Shown here in pieces: positions 45,710 to 58,484 of a DNA stretch of 64,000 nt. The notes under the pieces are model-generated. The model saw only the letters and a list, made by a program, of their open reading frames with translations, searched no databases and was not told where the DNA came from. The stretch comes from Ustilaginoidea virens (lineage: Eukaryota > Ascomycota > Sordariomycetes > Hypocreales > Clavicipitaceae). The stretch's first letter is position 1, and each line of letters opens with the position of its first letter. The stretch lies in assembly GCF_000687475.1 (NCBI RefSeq), contig NC_057316.1, positions 310,001 to 374,000 on the forward strand, read 5' to 3'. A program made the translations under genes and the position numbers.

Positions 45710-46636
45710 CTATGCTTGCTCTTCTTCGCCTGCTTCGTCATCGGCCTCTTCCTCACCCTCCTCCTCCCCTGTTTCCTCCTCTGGTTCGTTATCCTCATCT
45801 TCATCTCCTTCTTCTCCTTCTTCATCATCATCTTCTTCCACTTCCTCATGTACTTCTTCTCCTTCTTCCCCTTCTTCCCCTTCCTCACTACCTTCCTCCT
45901 CCGCATCCCCTTCTACTCCGTCTTCGTCCTCTTCGTCCTCGTCGCCTTCTTCCTCCTCCTCACCTTCCTCTTCTTCACCCTCTTCCTCTTCCTCTTCCTC
46001 GTCTTCCTCTTCTTCTGCCTCCTCCTCTTCTACTCCGTCTTCGACTTCCCCTACGCCCACCCGCACTTCCTCACCAACTTCTTCGTTGACTTCCTCATCA
46101 TCTTCATCTTCCTCAATCTCGTCTCCGTCCTCGTCATCTTCGTCTTCCTCTTCGTCTTCGTCTTCGTCTTCCTCTTCTTCAGCGTCAGCGTCTGCCATTT
46201 CCGTGTCCTCATGGGTCACTCTTTCTTCCTCCGCCCCTTCATCTCCCACATCTACTTCATCCTCCATGTCCTCTTCGTGTCCAACTTGAATCTCATTTGC
46301 GGTACTGTCATAGTCCTCTCTTTCTGCGTGCTCTGCCTCTTCTTCCTCGCCCACCTGATCCTCTTCCTCTATTATTTCCTCATTATCGGCCTCGTCGTCG
46401 CTACTAACACGACTGTGGCCCAAGTTGGGAAACAAAAGACCAGGCGGAACGTCTTCATCGTATCCTTCGGGAACATCACTGAGATCACTTTCATCAGCCG
46501 AGTCATGTATACTGCCGTGTCCATATTCATCTTTATCGTCCAAGCGAGAGTAATCGACAGCATTCTCGTCTCCGTCAGTTTCTTTCATCTGTTCGTCAGC
46601 ACCGTGGCGAGTTTGTCGTCGACCTTGGCCATTTGG

Positions 46637-46675
<39 letters not shown>

Positions 46676-49600
46676 GGAATGCTTGCTACCAGCACGAGCA
46701 GGGGTGTGGCTACCACGCTTAGTGCTTGACATACTCCCAACTCGATTTGCGCCTGATTTTGGTGCTTCCAAGGCTCGCATAACAGCTTGCTCGGCTTTGC
46801 GTAGAACCTCGGGACGTCGCACGCCTGCCAGCCTCTTGGCTCGAGGCACAACTTCTGCTTTGTCAGTCTCCATTGGAGTAGCTGTCCCAGCCGCGCTGTC
46901 CCCTCCACTTGGTGGGTTGAGGAGGTTGATGAGCGACTTTGGTGTTTTTGATTCAGCCTGAGCCGCAGCCTCCAGTTGGGCCGCCACCTCTTTGGCGTGG
47001 TTGCGCTCTTCGATGATTTTACCCGGTTCCAACCCTGGAAGAGTTCCCGCCACCTCTTTATAGATGGTGGTGTAGCAGTCGTTGATGAGATCATCGATCG
47101 GAGCCACCTTCATCAAATTGCCGTTCAGTTTCTTGACTTCAATAGCTTCCTTCATGCACTCAAAGGCTGCGTTGGGTTGCCCTTCTCCGCCGGCCCATTC
47201 GGTGATGCGATGACTCATAATCTCGAATTCCTCGTTGGACATGTGCTTGAATGCCTCGTCCGTCGTGACGGGCACTTTGTACGCTGTACGCAATAGCCGG
47301 ACATATGCAGTGCAGCTGTACTGCCACAGGTCTGTAAAATGGTAGAAATCTGCCCCCCGCTTGCGTAGCCGCCTCAGGAGCAGCTCCACGTTTGTCCGGT
47401 CCGACATGATAACCATGAGATTGGTCATGAAACGCACATACTGTTCCGTGTAGACGTGGTGACGGCCCGGGCGCTCAGCGTCGCACTTCCAGACATTCAT
47501 TACCATGGTCTTGGTGAACATGTTCTCCTTGAGCAGAGCAAAAGCGGCTTTCGCTTCCACGAAGCCGTCGCTTTCCATCCCAATGATGCTCTCGTCAAAG
47601 AGAATCTTGGCGTGTCGCATGACGATTCTGTGCTGCCAATTCGACTTGTCCTTTTCACGGAGCTTGTTCAGATTTTTTACAATGTACTCTTCCCAATCCT
47701 CAGGTTCAGAGAATGAAGCGAAATGGTCGTCGGAGCTCACAACGACCCCAAACGGCTGCTCAGCCAGAATCGACGCTGCTTTGGCCGGGAGGATATCTTT
47801 GCGGGTCACTAGTTTGTGCAAAATAGAAACAAGCTTGTAGTGCGGTTCCAAGATTGGATCACTATTCCTTGATCTCCTGGCGCTGTGGGACACTTTGATC
47901 GACTTCTTGAGTATATCGAGGAGAGACGTCATGGTGATTGCGGCTTTTCGATCCGTGTTATCAAGGCGATCAGAGGGTGTTTGGTACATTTTCCAGTAGC
48001 ATTTAGCAAGCATATAAGGGTTTCTAGGGAAAGGTGAAAAAAAAAAACCATTAGTCTAGGAGGCGGTGACTTGGGTACAAGGGGTAGGTCCGCCAAACTT
48101 ACTTCCAGTTGCGAGGATTTCTCTCCATGGCCATTCTAAACAATCGAGCTGCGAGTTTCCACACTTTGTACTCAGACATCTGATCATGCAAGATTCTCTT
48201 GAAAGTGCCGGCACCCATGTCTTCAATGAAGAAGCGTTCCTGATCGGAGTGTTGAAACGGTTCCATCGCAAACGGCTCTCGACTTGACGAGTACAGCCTC
48301 AAGCCGAATTTGTGATAGAGATCATGAAGGGGATCACCATCGTTTGTTCCTACTTGCTCGTGTCGAGAGTGAGAGAGCGCCAGTGTGTAGCAATGGATTG
48401 CGTTGCGCTGATACTTTACCAATTCAGAGCGCTCCTTGTTCATTTTGTCTGCAGTCCAGAGCACTGCCTCGTCCAGTTCGTAATCGAAGCACTCGGCGAG
48501 CCGGAACCACGCGTCCCACCTGTCGGCAGTAAACTGCAATTGCAGTCTCAAGAAGGTTGCCCCGATGCGCAAATCATCCGTGGCACCCGGAGTCTGTCGG
48601 CGATTCAAATCTACGCCTTTGAACTTGGTCAAGGCGATCATGCCCAGCAGGAAAAACCAGCCATGTCGGGCCAATGCCGTCTCGGGCATGTTGACAGATA
48701 CAGCATCGACAGATACATTCCCAGAGAGCGCTTGGTATAGCCGGAGAGGGTGGATTGGTTTCTTTAGCATTTCCGTGAAATTGCGCAAGTTGTGGATCAT
48801 TTGCGGCGTGGACTTGGTTTGTCCGATGGCTTGCTGCATGTGGTCAATGGTGGCTTTCAAGTCCGATTTGAGCAAGTCCTTCATCTTCGTGCGGTTTGCC
48901 AGGATCATGACTTTTTCCACCAGCTGCATGGCCTGGCGCTTCTCAAGCTTCTCAGTCGGACAGGCATGGTCCGTGACTTCCCAGGCTCCCACACCAAGCT
49001 TCAAGCCGAACAAGTCGTACAACACTTGCTCGAGATAATCTATCCAGTCGTCAAACTTCTTTGACTTGAGCAGCTCCACACGCATCACCTTGAGTAAGAT
49101 TTTGTTGGATGATTTGCAAAACTTTCGCAAACCCAAGACGCGATGAACCCCGTCAAGGTATTTCGCAAGCTGGGTCTCGGGACATGCCTCCTTCCTCTGC
49201 GATAACCCGGCCCTGAAAACTGTGAAAAGCAGGCACCATGTGCGAACCTGCATGTCTCGTAGTTTGCTGATCAAGGTCATGAAATTGGCGTTGCCGGTCG
49301 GCAAGGCCGCTATCCCAATACGACCTTCATCTTCGCAGAGGGTGGTGACATGCAGCATTGCCGAGATCCTGGCAATGGCGGCGGAGCTGGACTTTAGATG
49401 TTCGTCATCAATGATGTCAAAGGCTGTCTGCTCATTCAATGACATTGATAAAGCCTGGATAATCAATTCATCCAAGGACTTCAAGGTTCGCATGAAGAGA
49501 TGTTTTCGTGACTCGTCAGGCGTTTTGGTGTAGGCCTCTGCCTCTAAATCGTTGATCATCATTTCGATGCTTTTCAAAAGACACGAAAACTGTTTTGTGG

Positions 49601-52505
49601 GATATCCAATGGCTTCGTACGCGTCTCCGAGCCGAGACCACAAGAAGAGCCTTAACTCTGTACTGCTGTTGAACAGAAACTTCCACAAGTCCTTCATGCC
49701 TTGTGTGGCACTCTCAGATATAGGTTTTGGGTTAATGGCCAATTCTTGTGAAGAGGTAGAGCCGTCTTCGCTCTTACTACTTTGACCCTCACTTTCAGCT
49801 TCTGCACTGTCGTTAGTACTTTGGCTGTCATTGTCCCTTCCGCTCTCGCCTACAGGAACACTTGGTGCCGGTTCCGCCAAGAATACAGATGTCGGATTGA
49901 GAACAGGTTCCAAGGTATCAATCACAGATACAGGGTCATTCATTTCATCTTGGAATAGGCCGAGGAAAAAGTCCATTGTAGTCAGCTTGGAAAGTTCTCG
50001 ATCGGCAGCAGCCGGAGATATCACTGGCATGACAGCATTGTTGGGCAAGTTGATGGTCTCCACGTCTTGGTTCACCATGAAGTCTCGGAGAGAAGTCCAC
50101 AAAAGCAAGATGTGCTCTCGTACGGGATTGTCTGTGAGAGACGAAGCCATCACAGAAGCCCACATGAATCGAACGCAGAGGGGATCTTTCTGCGGCAACT
50201 CTCGTAATTCAACATACATTGACATGGTCTCCATCCATCTGTCCAATCGATATTTAGTCTCAACACGAGTGGCATAGTCGACCGCGCTGCTCGGGTTTGT
50301 AATTCTTTGATAGATATCAATATGCAGCTCGAAAAGCATGGGGAGGATATCGCCTAGTCTATTCAGCTCGACCTCTGATACGGTTGGAATACTGAGAAAT
50401 TCGGTTATGCGTGTGTACAATACGGAGTCGGCTCGATTAAGCATTTGGACAACGGCGACTTTGAGAGTATCCGGCCATTTGGACACTGTGTAGCTTTGGC
50501 TCATGGCTCGAACCCATTCAAAAGCTATGTCGTCGCTGGTCAGCCACTGAGCCCCATCCAGAACCGTTTCCGAGAAATCCTCAAGGCCTTCGGCTTCGTC
50601 CAAGGGAGATATGTTGTCCTGATCTTGCGAGCTTGACTTGGTGTGTTCCAGAAAGGAAGAGAGCCCTAGTGTTGGCTGTTCATTCTTGTTCAAAAGAACA
50701 TTGGCCAAATCTTCGTCAAAGTTGGATAAGACATGACTCAGATCCTTGGCTCCTGGGTGAGAGAGTTTCGAGAGCCTGTCATTCGTATCACACGACTCGA
50801 GCAGTTCTTCCCAGTAAAACATGGTCGCCCGGTCTTCTACGCCAATGCTCTCCAATATGTTCTTTGTTAATTCAAACAAGTTGCGGTCGCAGTCATGAAA
50901 GGGCATGATGTGGAACGAGACTGAGGCGCTGGTGTATGAATCCTTCGCTTCTTCGCTGAGAGCGGCCTCTGTACGACGTCGAGCTCTTTTGCTCCGTTTC
51001 TCCGCCACGTTGCCTTCATCGGCACCTTCGAGCAATCCTGCAGCGGACTGAGATCGTTTCCTTATTAATGCAGAGGTGCATCTTTCCTGGGATTCCTGGT
51101 CGACTTCCATGACGGATTCTTTCAGCCCGTTGACGGGCGCATCTGGCCTTGTTTCAACTTTTGCTCTCGCGTTTGCCTTGGAGCCCTGTCTAGTTGACCG
51201 TCGAACGATAGGAGGATCTTCATCAGTCTGTCTCACTCTCTCTTCGGCCTTGATATCAGTGTCAGGCTTCAAGTTGGGGGGCTTGTTCTCGCACTCGGGT
51301 TCCGGCTCAGGCTGGGTGACTGGTTCAGATTCCTGCTCGGTTTGGAAGCCCGTCTTTGCGTCTTGGTGGGCGGCATCAAGAATTGAACGACATGCCTGTA
51401 GAGCACCTTTTGTGTCTTGAATGCATCTCATCAGTTCCACACCAAGCTCGGTCCATGACTTGGCTGCCTGTGGCGACGATTCGCCGCCCTTCGCCGAAAG
51501 GTATGCAACGTCAATTTTCTTTTCGTCTTCGTCTTTATTTCCGTAATCGTGGCAAGAAGATGGGGGTGTAAGGAGAGCCGACGGGTCAGGAAGGAATGGA
51601 AGGGGGTCAAGTTGGCGGAGCAGTAGAGCGGGCATTTCCCTTTTCAGCCACGGCTTTATTATGGGGTGCGAGAGCGACACATCATCGTCAAGGAGCTGCA
51701 GATGTTCCTTGAGCTGTTGGCCAGCAAATCCTTCTGCGAGCGATGGGGGAGCAACTTCGGCAACGGCGGGATCATCGTCTAGTTCTATGGCCGCTTCCAG
51801 ACAATATCGCTTTATCCGACCCGAGTTCATCGCGCCGGCAAACCGAGCCGTTTTCCTCCATAATTCGGGGTCGGATGGATCTTGGTCGAGGGCCGCCGTC
51901 CAGTTGTCAAGGACTTTATCGCTGTCGTGGTCGTGGTATCGTATTCGCAACTCTTTAGCCCAGTCCGGGTCGGATTCGCACCTATCCTTCAGTTGGTCCA
52001 AGAAAAACTGGCCGTAATTCTTGTAGGACATGTACAAGGCTTGGGACAGGCTTGCGGCCACTCCATCTGCACCTCCGGCATCAACATCCAGAGCAGTTGA
52101 GAAATTGTCGGCGGCAAAGGTGTCGAGTCTTGCAGCATCATGTCGCTCAGCACGATCGTAGTCTGTTTTGGCTTCACGATAGCAAAAGATTTCGGATTCG
52201 AATAATTCTTGGTAGGCGGCGCTGGCGGCTTTCCGTGACTTCTGGCCTCGAGCGTGCAGCTTCAAGGCCGCCTGAAATCTTTTGAGTGCCTCATCGACCT
52301 GACGAGATGACACAGCGTTTTAGCATTGCTGCTACCTTGGATTATGGGGGCGGGGCATGAGGCTACCGACATGCAATTCTTTGGTTGTATCAATCTGTTC
52401 GTCTTGGTCGTCCGCAGGCTCAAGGTTGATAGCCTGAAAGGCAGGCTGCGGATGCGTGGTCAGCTAGATTCTGTCTGTTGGCCAAAGCATGAATTCAGTT
52501 ACCAT
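45710..52505 (-). CDS. HIR3: HIR histone chaperone complex subunit HIR3
   Basis: Large scaffold subunit of the HIR (HIRA in animals) nucleosome-assembly complex, equivalent to CABIN1. Four exons on the minus strand: 52505-52503, 52445-52371, 52298-48103 and 48023-45710, giving 2195 residues. The first exon is the ATG alone; splicing gives [14 protein letters not shown], then [22 protein letters not shown], the conserved fungal Hir3 N-terminus. Intron 2 needs a weak donor (GTCGGT) but is the only in-phase solution. The middle has TPR-like helices, and [19 protein letters not shown] sequence lies in exon 4. From about residue 1975 to the end it is almost purely Glu/Asp, with an Asp run near 46640-46670 coded by GTC repeats. 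It was recognised by overall similarity, not a catalytic motif. Confidence 0.88.
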
Positions 52506-53391
52506 TGTTTGGTAGGTCAAGCCAGTATCACATTAACCAGTGCGATAATCCCGTCTTGATTCGGATTGCAGCGATTAATGACGTGGTCTGAGATGTCGTG
52601 TTCCGTGCGAGTTGGACGAAGGGAAAGTACGGATAGCCTTGAGCTATGCTGCAAAGTGCTGCTTCAGTAAATGAACCAGATTGACGACAGATATGTACTG
52701 TACGTACTGTACGTCTCGCGTCGCGCCCGGGCCCAAGCAACCACAGTGTGCTGTGCAGCGTGCAGTGCGCAGTGTATGCAAGTGCCTGGTGCTTAGCGTG
52801 TAAGCGTCGGCGTAAACCTGCAATCAATCAGTCATCAGTCTGGTACAGTAAAGTATTATCAGTTGACATCATAAAGTGGCACGTGCCTGCAGTCAAAGCA
52901 AGGTACTGCAAAGTACCAGAGACTTGCTAATGTGGCACAGGTCAGGGCCCAGGTCCCGACTTGGCTCAGTGCTGCTTGCTTGCGGCCCGCCCCCCCCCCC
53001 CCCCGGATCAGTTACACCACATGCAGCTTTATTGTTGTGCTGCTTGTACTCCGTACTCCGTACCCATTTGTCAATCCAAGGGTCAACGAGAGGCAGGACT
53101 GCCAGTGGCGGCGCAAGCTCTCAGCGCACTGACTGGCCACGTCAGGTTCATGCCCGTGGCGTGGCCATTCCATTCCATGCTGGTCCTATGATAAGAAACT
53201 CCAGCCCTGTCGTCAGTTCGTAATCCGCCGCGACCTCGTCGGCCCTGTCCTTGTCTTACCAGTATCCTGAGCCCACGTTGCAGGTCCGGAGCCGCCATCG
53301 CATTGCTCGACAGAATATTGCAGCGTCTCAATCGCAGCCCTTCCAGCGGGATACTCTTGCAGCTGGCTCCTGAAGGAGCTTGCTCGTCTCA
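52506..53391. other. Divergent promoter region of HIR3 and the ChAPs gene
   Basis: About 0.9 kb with no gene. It contains a C run at 52990-53004, TACTCCGTACTCCGTAC at 53047-53063, and GTACTGTACGTACTGTACGT near 52695-52714. Both flanking genes are transcribed away from it. Confidence 0.5.
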
Positions 53392-55838
53392 ATGGTCGCC
53401 CCAGCTGTACCAGAGTACGAATTGGCCTCGAATCCCTACCTAAGACCCTGCCGTTACTGATTCCCTAACAGGGTCACCGAGGAGGTTCTCCACGAGTCCG
53501 TCGATGCGAGAACCGAATCCCTCGTCGCCCTCCGAGAGCTTGGCCCGCCTGATTTGGTGCATCTCTTGAAGCAAGGTGTGCGCAACACAGGGAGACAGGT
53601 ATGAACGACGGGGGCTTTTGCCTTTGATCCCGCTCGGCGAAAATCACGTTAACAGAGACCTGTGAAGACCGGCATCTACCACCATGTTACTGGCGTCGAT
53701 GCCTCGTCCTCGGCTAGTCTGGCTGCCTACATCAATACCCTTACGTACAAAGATAACGGACCCAATGCCACATCCAAGATTGTCGAGGGACTGTACTGGT
53801 GCGTTTCTTTTCCCTTCTTTTTTTTTTCCTTTTCATTTTCTCTCGAGACAGGGTTGATTTGCGACGTGACAAGCAAAGGCTAATATTTGTTTGGGGCGCT
53901 GCAGCTGTTATAACGCGTTCTCTCGACTGGACATGCGCGTTCACGTCTCTATCCCAGGCACTGTCGAGAGCTACTGCGTTGACGAGCGAGGCGAAAAGCG
54001 CAAGGCGTCGGACGAACTTTGGCTTGAAACGTACCTGTGCAGCGTTCTAAGGGCGTACTCTTACGCCGATGATGGCAGCGGCGAAGCCATTCGGAAAATC
54101 ATGGGTGTCAGGAGATTCAACCCAATCACCAACACGGAAACCGAACAACGCTTCCTCAACGCCGCCGAGCAGCTCTTTTTCAGGGGCTGGCAACTGGGGT
54201 CCGACTCCGTTGTCCAGGTTCCCACCAACGTTTCGAACCACCTCACCACAGGGCTGCTCAAATACCTCGAGACGACCGGCCGCTACGCCTCCGGAATCAA
54301 CCTGTTCGAAAAACTGCGCACGCAAAGCATCGAGGTTTCCTCCTTGCTATCCAAGGTCATGTTTATGGGCAATGAGGAAGTTGCTGGCGTCAAGAATCTC
54401 CACCAATCCCTGCAGGAAACACCCATGGATTATGTCATGCTGGATGCCCAGGCCGAGTTTCTGCTCAGAAAGGCGCGAAAGGCTGGGACGCCGGAGCAGC
54501 GAGACGAGCGCCTGAGAATGGCCCTTGGGTGTGCTGACCGTAGCACGATTGCTGCACCCAGCGAATTCGGCACTTGGGCTAGGCTTGCAGAAGTCTACGT
54601 CGCCATGGAGGATTGGGAGAACGCACTGACAACTCTAAACTCGTGCCCCATGTTCACCTATCAGGATAAAGATACACCCGTCATGCCGGAACCGAGGGAC
54701 GTGCATCTACCCATCTTGCCAGAGACGAGGTTGGATGAAATTGACAGCGAGCCCGAGTCCCGATTCTCGGAGCAGGTCGACGCCAGCTTGATGGGCCTCC
54801 GAGCCGCAGGCTACAGGGGCACCTTCAAGCAAGCCTACAAGATTCTCACGGAAATGACGGCCAAGATTGGCTGGGATCAGCTGCTGAAAATTCGAAGCAC
54901 CGTCTTTGTCATGGAGGACGAGTACCGTACAGAAAAGCAGGAGGCATCGCAGTCTGCGGTGTCCAGGCGGAATCCAAGCACCGACGGCCTGCGAGGAACC
55001 CCTGTTCCGGCGACCAATGGGGACGACGACTCTGGTGATGAGGAAGCCAATCAGTCTGCGGGTAGGGAAACCAACGGTGAGGCAGCAGACACGAATGGCG
55101 AGGCCAACAGTGTCGAGAGACCTCCTCAAACCATCGATCCGAAGCTCATCAAGGCAGAGACGGAGAATGTGAGTCTCTATTGCAGCTTGAAAGCCCCTCC
55201 GCATTCCCCAGCATGGCCTTTTTTTTTTTTTTTTTTTTTTTTTTTGTTTTTGCGCTTTCGCTTTCGCGGCGGACAAGTTGCTAATGTGATTGCAGACTGT
55301 CCGAAATGAAGAAAACTTGTCAAAGCTGAACACAAAACGACTTTGCGAACGCTGGCTCGACAGCCTGTTCATGGTTTTGTACGAAGACCTTCGGGTGTAC
55401 ACTATTTGGCGCACCCAGATGGCTCAGTACCGCGCACAGCAGATGCAGTATAAGAAATCCGCAGAGGAGTGGGAGATTCTGGGCGCCTTGGCGGAGCGCT
55501 TGCAACATGTCGACGAAGCCGTGGAGGCGTATAGGGCCTGTCTGTCGATACGATTCAGCCCCAGGTCACTGGCAGGCGTCTTGCGCGTCTTTGAGAGGAG
55601 CAAGAACACAAGAGACACCCTGGGCGCCGTCATCAGATTGGTCACCTGGCAATACCGCTGGTACAGCGAGTTTAGTCCCGAGCTGCTACGCACGATCCGC
55701 ACGTTGATCGAGGACGAAGGAGCAGTCAAGGTGAGGAGCATCATCCAGGCCACGAGTCTGCCGCAGAATGTGTTGGACTTGACGCACCACTACGCGGCCT
55801 TGTGCGCCACGTTTCGAAGCAGCGGGACGGATGGTTAA
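53392..55838 (+). CDS. Chs5-Arf1-binding protein (ChAPs family, BCH1/BUD7-like)
   Basis: Component of the exomer cargo adaptor at the trans-Golgi, which exports chitin synthase III and other cargo together with Chs5 and Arf1. Five exons, 53392-53414, 53472-53598, 53656-53798, 53905-55168 and 55296-55838, give 699 residues. Introns are 57, 57, 106 and 127 nt; the last contains a 27-base T run. PF09295 similarity covers nearly the whole protein: LGPPDLVHLLKQG early, YHHVTGVDASSSASLAAYIN, LYCCYNAFSRLDMRVHV across the exon 3-4 join, and LARLAEVYVAMEDWENAL-like TPR sequence. An acidic, Asn/Gly-rich insert (about 455-505) is poorly conserved. Which of the yeast paralogues it matches cannot be decided by eye. 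Confidence 0.9.
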
Positions 55839-56442
55839 GGATACAAGGGGCGCTTGGGGGAGCAGGTGTGCAGGGTGTAGCCGAATTATTCGCTGGGATG
55901 GGGAGCTGTGAAGATGCTTGAGAATGTACCTAGGCACCTAGGGTAGGAGGTAGGTAGGTAGAGGGTCGATTCAGCGGCGAGCTGCGCACGGTGAGAAAAG
56001 CCGTTTCTTTCCAAACGTCGAGGCCAGCCTTCCAAGGCTTTGAGTCGTGAGTATGGCTCTGCTTGACTGGTGGCGCGTATACATGGCTCGAGTTCTTGCT
56101 GTACCGTGCAAGGGCCAGCGGGGTCTTGGCGTATACAATGACATCTGATTTATCCTCTAAGGGTAGCCTTGAAATTCCGGTAGTCGATTTATATTTCGTG
56201 ATTCATGTCCTAGCAGCCTTGGTCCCTGGTCGAATGGCCCGAATGGGTTCATGGTATATTTACATTCGTGAATATGTCGCAAGCAGGAGATGAACGTTGA
56301 AAAAAGACGCGTAGGGCTGTCCAAAGCAAACTGAGGAAATGTAAATGATTCCGCTGTCTATTGTGCATACAAGAGCAAGGTCGGCCAAAAACGGAAACAT
56401 CACAGGAACAGTGCAAAAACAAGAAAAAAAAAAACAAGTTTC
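55839..56442. other. Spacer between the ChAPs gene and tRNA-Met
   Basis: No gene. It includes an AGGTAGGTAGGTAG / TACCTAGGCACCTAG array at 55926-55961, related to the palindrome at 7447. Just downstream of the tRNA on its strand (below 56443) there is a T run on the tRNA strand at about 56423-56434, suitable as a Pol III terminator. Confidence 0.5.
55926..55961. repeat. TACCTAGGCACCTAGGGTAGG-type array
   Basis: TACCTAGG, CACCTAGGG and then TAGGAGGTAGGTAGGTAG. This is the third spacer copy of the ACCTA/TAGGT motif family. Confidence 0.6.
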
Positions 56443-56514
56443 TAGCAATTGCACGTTTCGATCGTGCGACCTCCGGGTTATGAGCCCGGCGCGCTTCCAC
56501 TGCGCCAAATTGCT
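56443..56514 (-). tRNA. Initiator tRNA-Met (CAT)
   Basis: A 72-base cloverleaf on the minus strand folds completely: 7 bp acceptor AGCAATT/AATTGCT, 4 bp D stem GCGC/GCGC, 5 bp anticodon stem CCGGG/CCCGG with loop CTCATAA (anticodon CAT), variable AGGTC, and 5 bp T stem GCACG/CGTGC, then discriminator A. The T loop is ATCGAAA instead of TTC-starting, and the molecule starts with an A1-T72 pair, both initiator-tRNA hallmarks in eukaryotes. No intron. A T run on the sense strand follows within about 20 bases. Confidence 0.93.
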
Positions 56515-56950
56515 TCTAGCTTGTGAAGGCTAGTCGCGCTAAGTTGCCCAAAGTCTGCGACTGCAGACAAGGAGCTTGGTGGGAGGGAGCATTTCCATAC
56601 CACGTTCATCCTTCAGTTGCGCATTGATGTGCCTTGTTTTTTTTTTTACCTGTTTTTTATTTTTAGTGTTTTTTTTTTTTTGCCCCTTTAAATTCTCCAT
56701 ATCGAGCACGTCAGTAGCAAGGTAGGAGCTCTAGTGTGTTCTAGTAGACGGTGATTCCCCGTCGTCTCGAGCTAGCATCCGTGCTGGGCTACTAGTACAG
56801 TAACATGGCGGGGTGACGTCTGGTGCAGTTACAAATCGCCAAGGGCGGGGCAGCTCTGACAAGAGGCGCCGAGTTTTCTGGCATCATTGATCGCCCCTGC
56901 TGCACGGAAACTCCCCTTGCGCGCCTGGCTTTTCCTCCCCCCCCAACCCC
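56515..56950. other. Spacer between tRNA-Met and GPN1
   Basis: No gene. It holds two T-rich tracts at about 56637-56683 and the GPN1 promoter. The C run just before the ATG at 56951 lies in the leader. Confidence 0.5.
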
Positions 56951-58225
56951 ATGGACGAAAGCATGGCATCGTCGGGCGAGGCGTCATCGCCTGTGGCCAT
57001 TGTCTGCGTCGGCATGGCAGGTAGGTTTCCCCCCGGCTCTCCCGTCTCGCGTCAAAAGACGTGACGTGACACGCAACGACTTGCCTGCATACTTCCCAAA
57101 CTCACCCGTCCCCGACACGCAGGCTCGGGCAAGACGACGTTTATGCAACGCATCAACGCCCACCTCCACGGCAAGAAGCAGCCGCCCTACGTCATCAACC
57201 TCGATCCCGCAGTGCTCAACGTCCCCTTCGACCCCAACATCGACATCCGCGACTCGGTCAACTACGAGGAAGTCATGAGGCAGTACAACCTCGGCCCCAA
57301 CGGCGGCATCCTCACGTCCCTCAACCTGTTCGCCACCAAGGTCGACCAGATCGTCCACCTGCTCGAGAAGCGCGCCAAGCCCGACCCCGAGCAGCCCGAC
57401 CGCCGGCCCATCGACCGCATCATCGTCGACACGCCCGGCCAGATCGAGGCGTTTGTGTGGTCGGCCTCGGGCACCATCCTCCTCGAGTCGCTGGCGTCGT
57501 CGTTCCCCACGGTGATTGCCTACGTCGTCGACACGCCGCGGACGGCGTCGACGTCGACCTTCATGTCCAACATGCTCTACGCGTGCTCCATCCTGTACAA
57601 GACGAAGCTGCCCATGATCCTGGTCTTCAACAAGACGGACGTCAAGGACGCGTCGTTTGCCAAGGAGTGGATGACGGACTTTGAGGCCTTCCAGGACGCT
57701 CTCCGCCGGGACGAGGACTCGGACGCGCTCGGGGGCGTCGAGGGCGGCGGCCACGGCGGCAGCGGGTACATGGGCAGCTTGCTTAACAGCATGAGCCTGA
57801 TGCTCGAGGAGTTTTACTCGCACCTGAGCATGGTGGGCGTGAGCTCGAGGCTGGGGACCGGCGTCGACGACTTCTTCGACGCCGTGGAGGAGAAGAAGCG
57901 CGAGTTTGTGAGGGACTACCTGCCCGAGCTGGAGAGGAGGCGCCGGGACCGCCAAGACCAGAGGAAAAAGTCTCGCGAGAAGGAGCTCGACAAGATGATG
58001 GAGGGGATGAGCGTGGGCCAGAAGCAGCAGGGTCGGGCGGGCGGTGCAGGGGATTCCGACGTTGACGTGGCGAGCGACGGCGACGACCACGACCACGACG
58101 AGGATTCGGAAGAAGAGGCTACCAAGCAGGGACTGCAGGAGAGATACCAGGCTGCCATGGGGGAGAATGAGGACTCTGTTCTGGCGGACGCCAGTTTTGC
58201 AAAGTACCTGCACAAGCAGAGATAG
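56951..58225 (+). CDS. GPN1: GPN-loop GTPase 1 (Npa3)
   Basis: GTPase needed for assembly and nuclear import of RNA polymerase II. Two exons, 56951-57020 and 57123-58225, give 390 residues. The intron (102 nt) interrupts the P-loop; splicing yields [13 protein letters not shown]. The GPN loop appears in [16 protein letters not shown], switch II as [10 protein letters not shown], and the guanine-specific motif as [25 protein letters not shown] is a strong subfamily marker. The C-terminal 130 residues are a basic coiled coil ([20 protein letters not shown]) followed by an acidic stretch. It is convergent with RPB12, whose stop is 259 bases beyond this gene's stop. Confidence 0.95.
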
Positions 58226-58484
58226 TTTGAGCACATGGGTCGTGCTTCTTCCATTTCCTTCATTTTCGGAGTTGCAGGTTTTCGCACGGGCACTGGATGT
58301 TTTTGTTGTTGATGATTTCAGTATACTTCAGTCTAGGGAGACAAAAAAAAAAAAAACTCATGCCAAACTGACTCCAAATCCCTGCTGCTTGCTCTCGGAT
58401 CTCCGTATCGTGATGCCCAAAAAACTCCGCCAACACCCAAGCACTCCATTTCCCATCGCAGTCCTTGCTTGCCCCCGTCACCCG

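Noticed and set aside
45716..46729. 337-residue very hydrophobic frame that looks like a membrane protein
   Set aside because: It is the complement of the acidic Glu/Asp tail of HIR3; complement of GAA/GAG gives Phe/Leu codons.
56984..58234. 416-residue frame antisense to GPN1
   Set aside because: Composition shadow of a high-GC gene.
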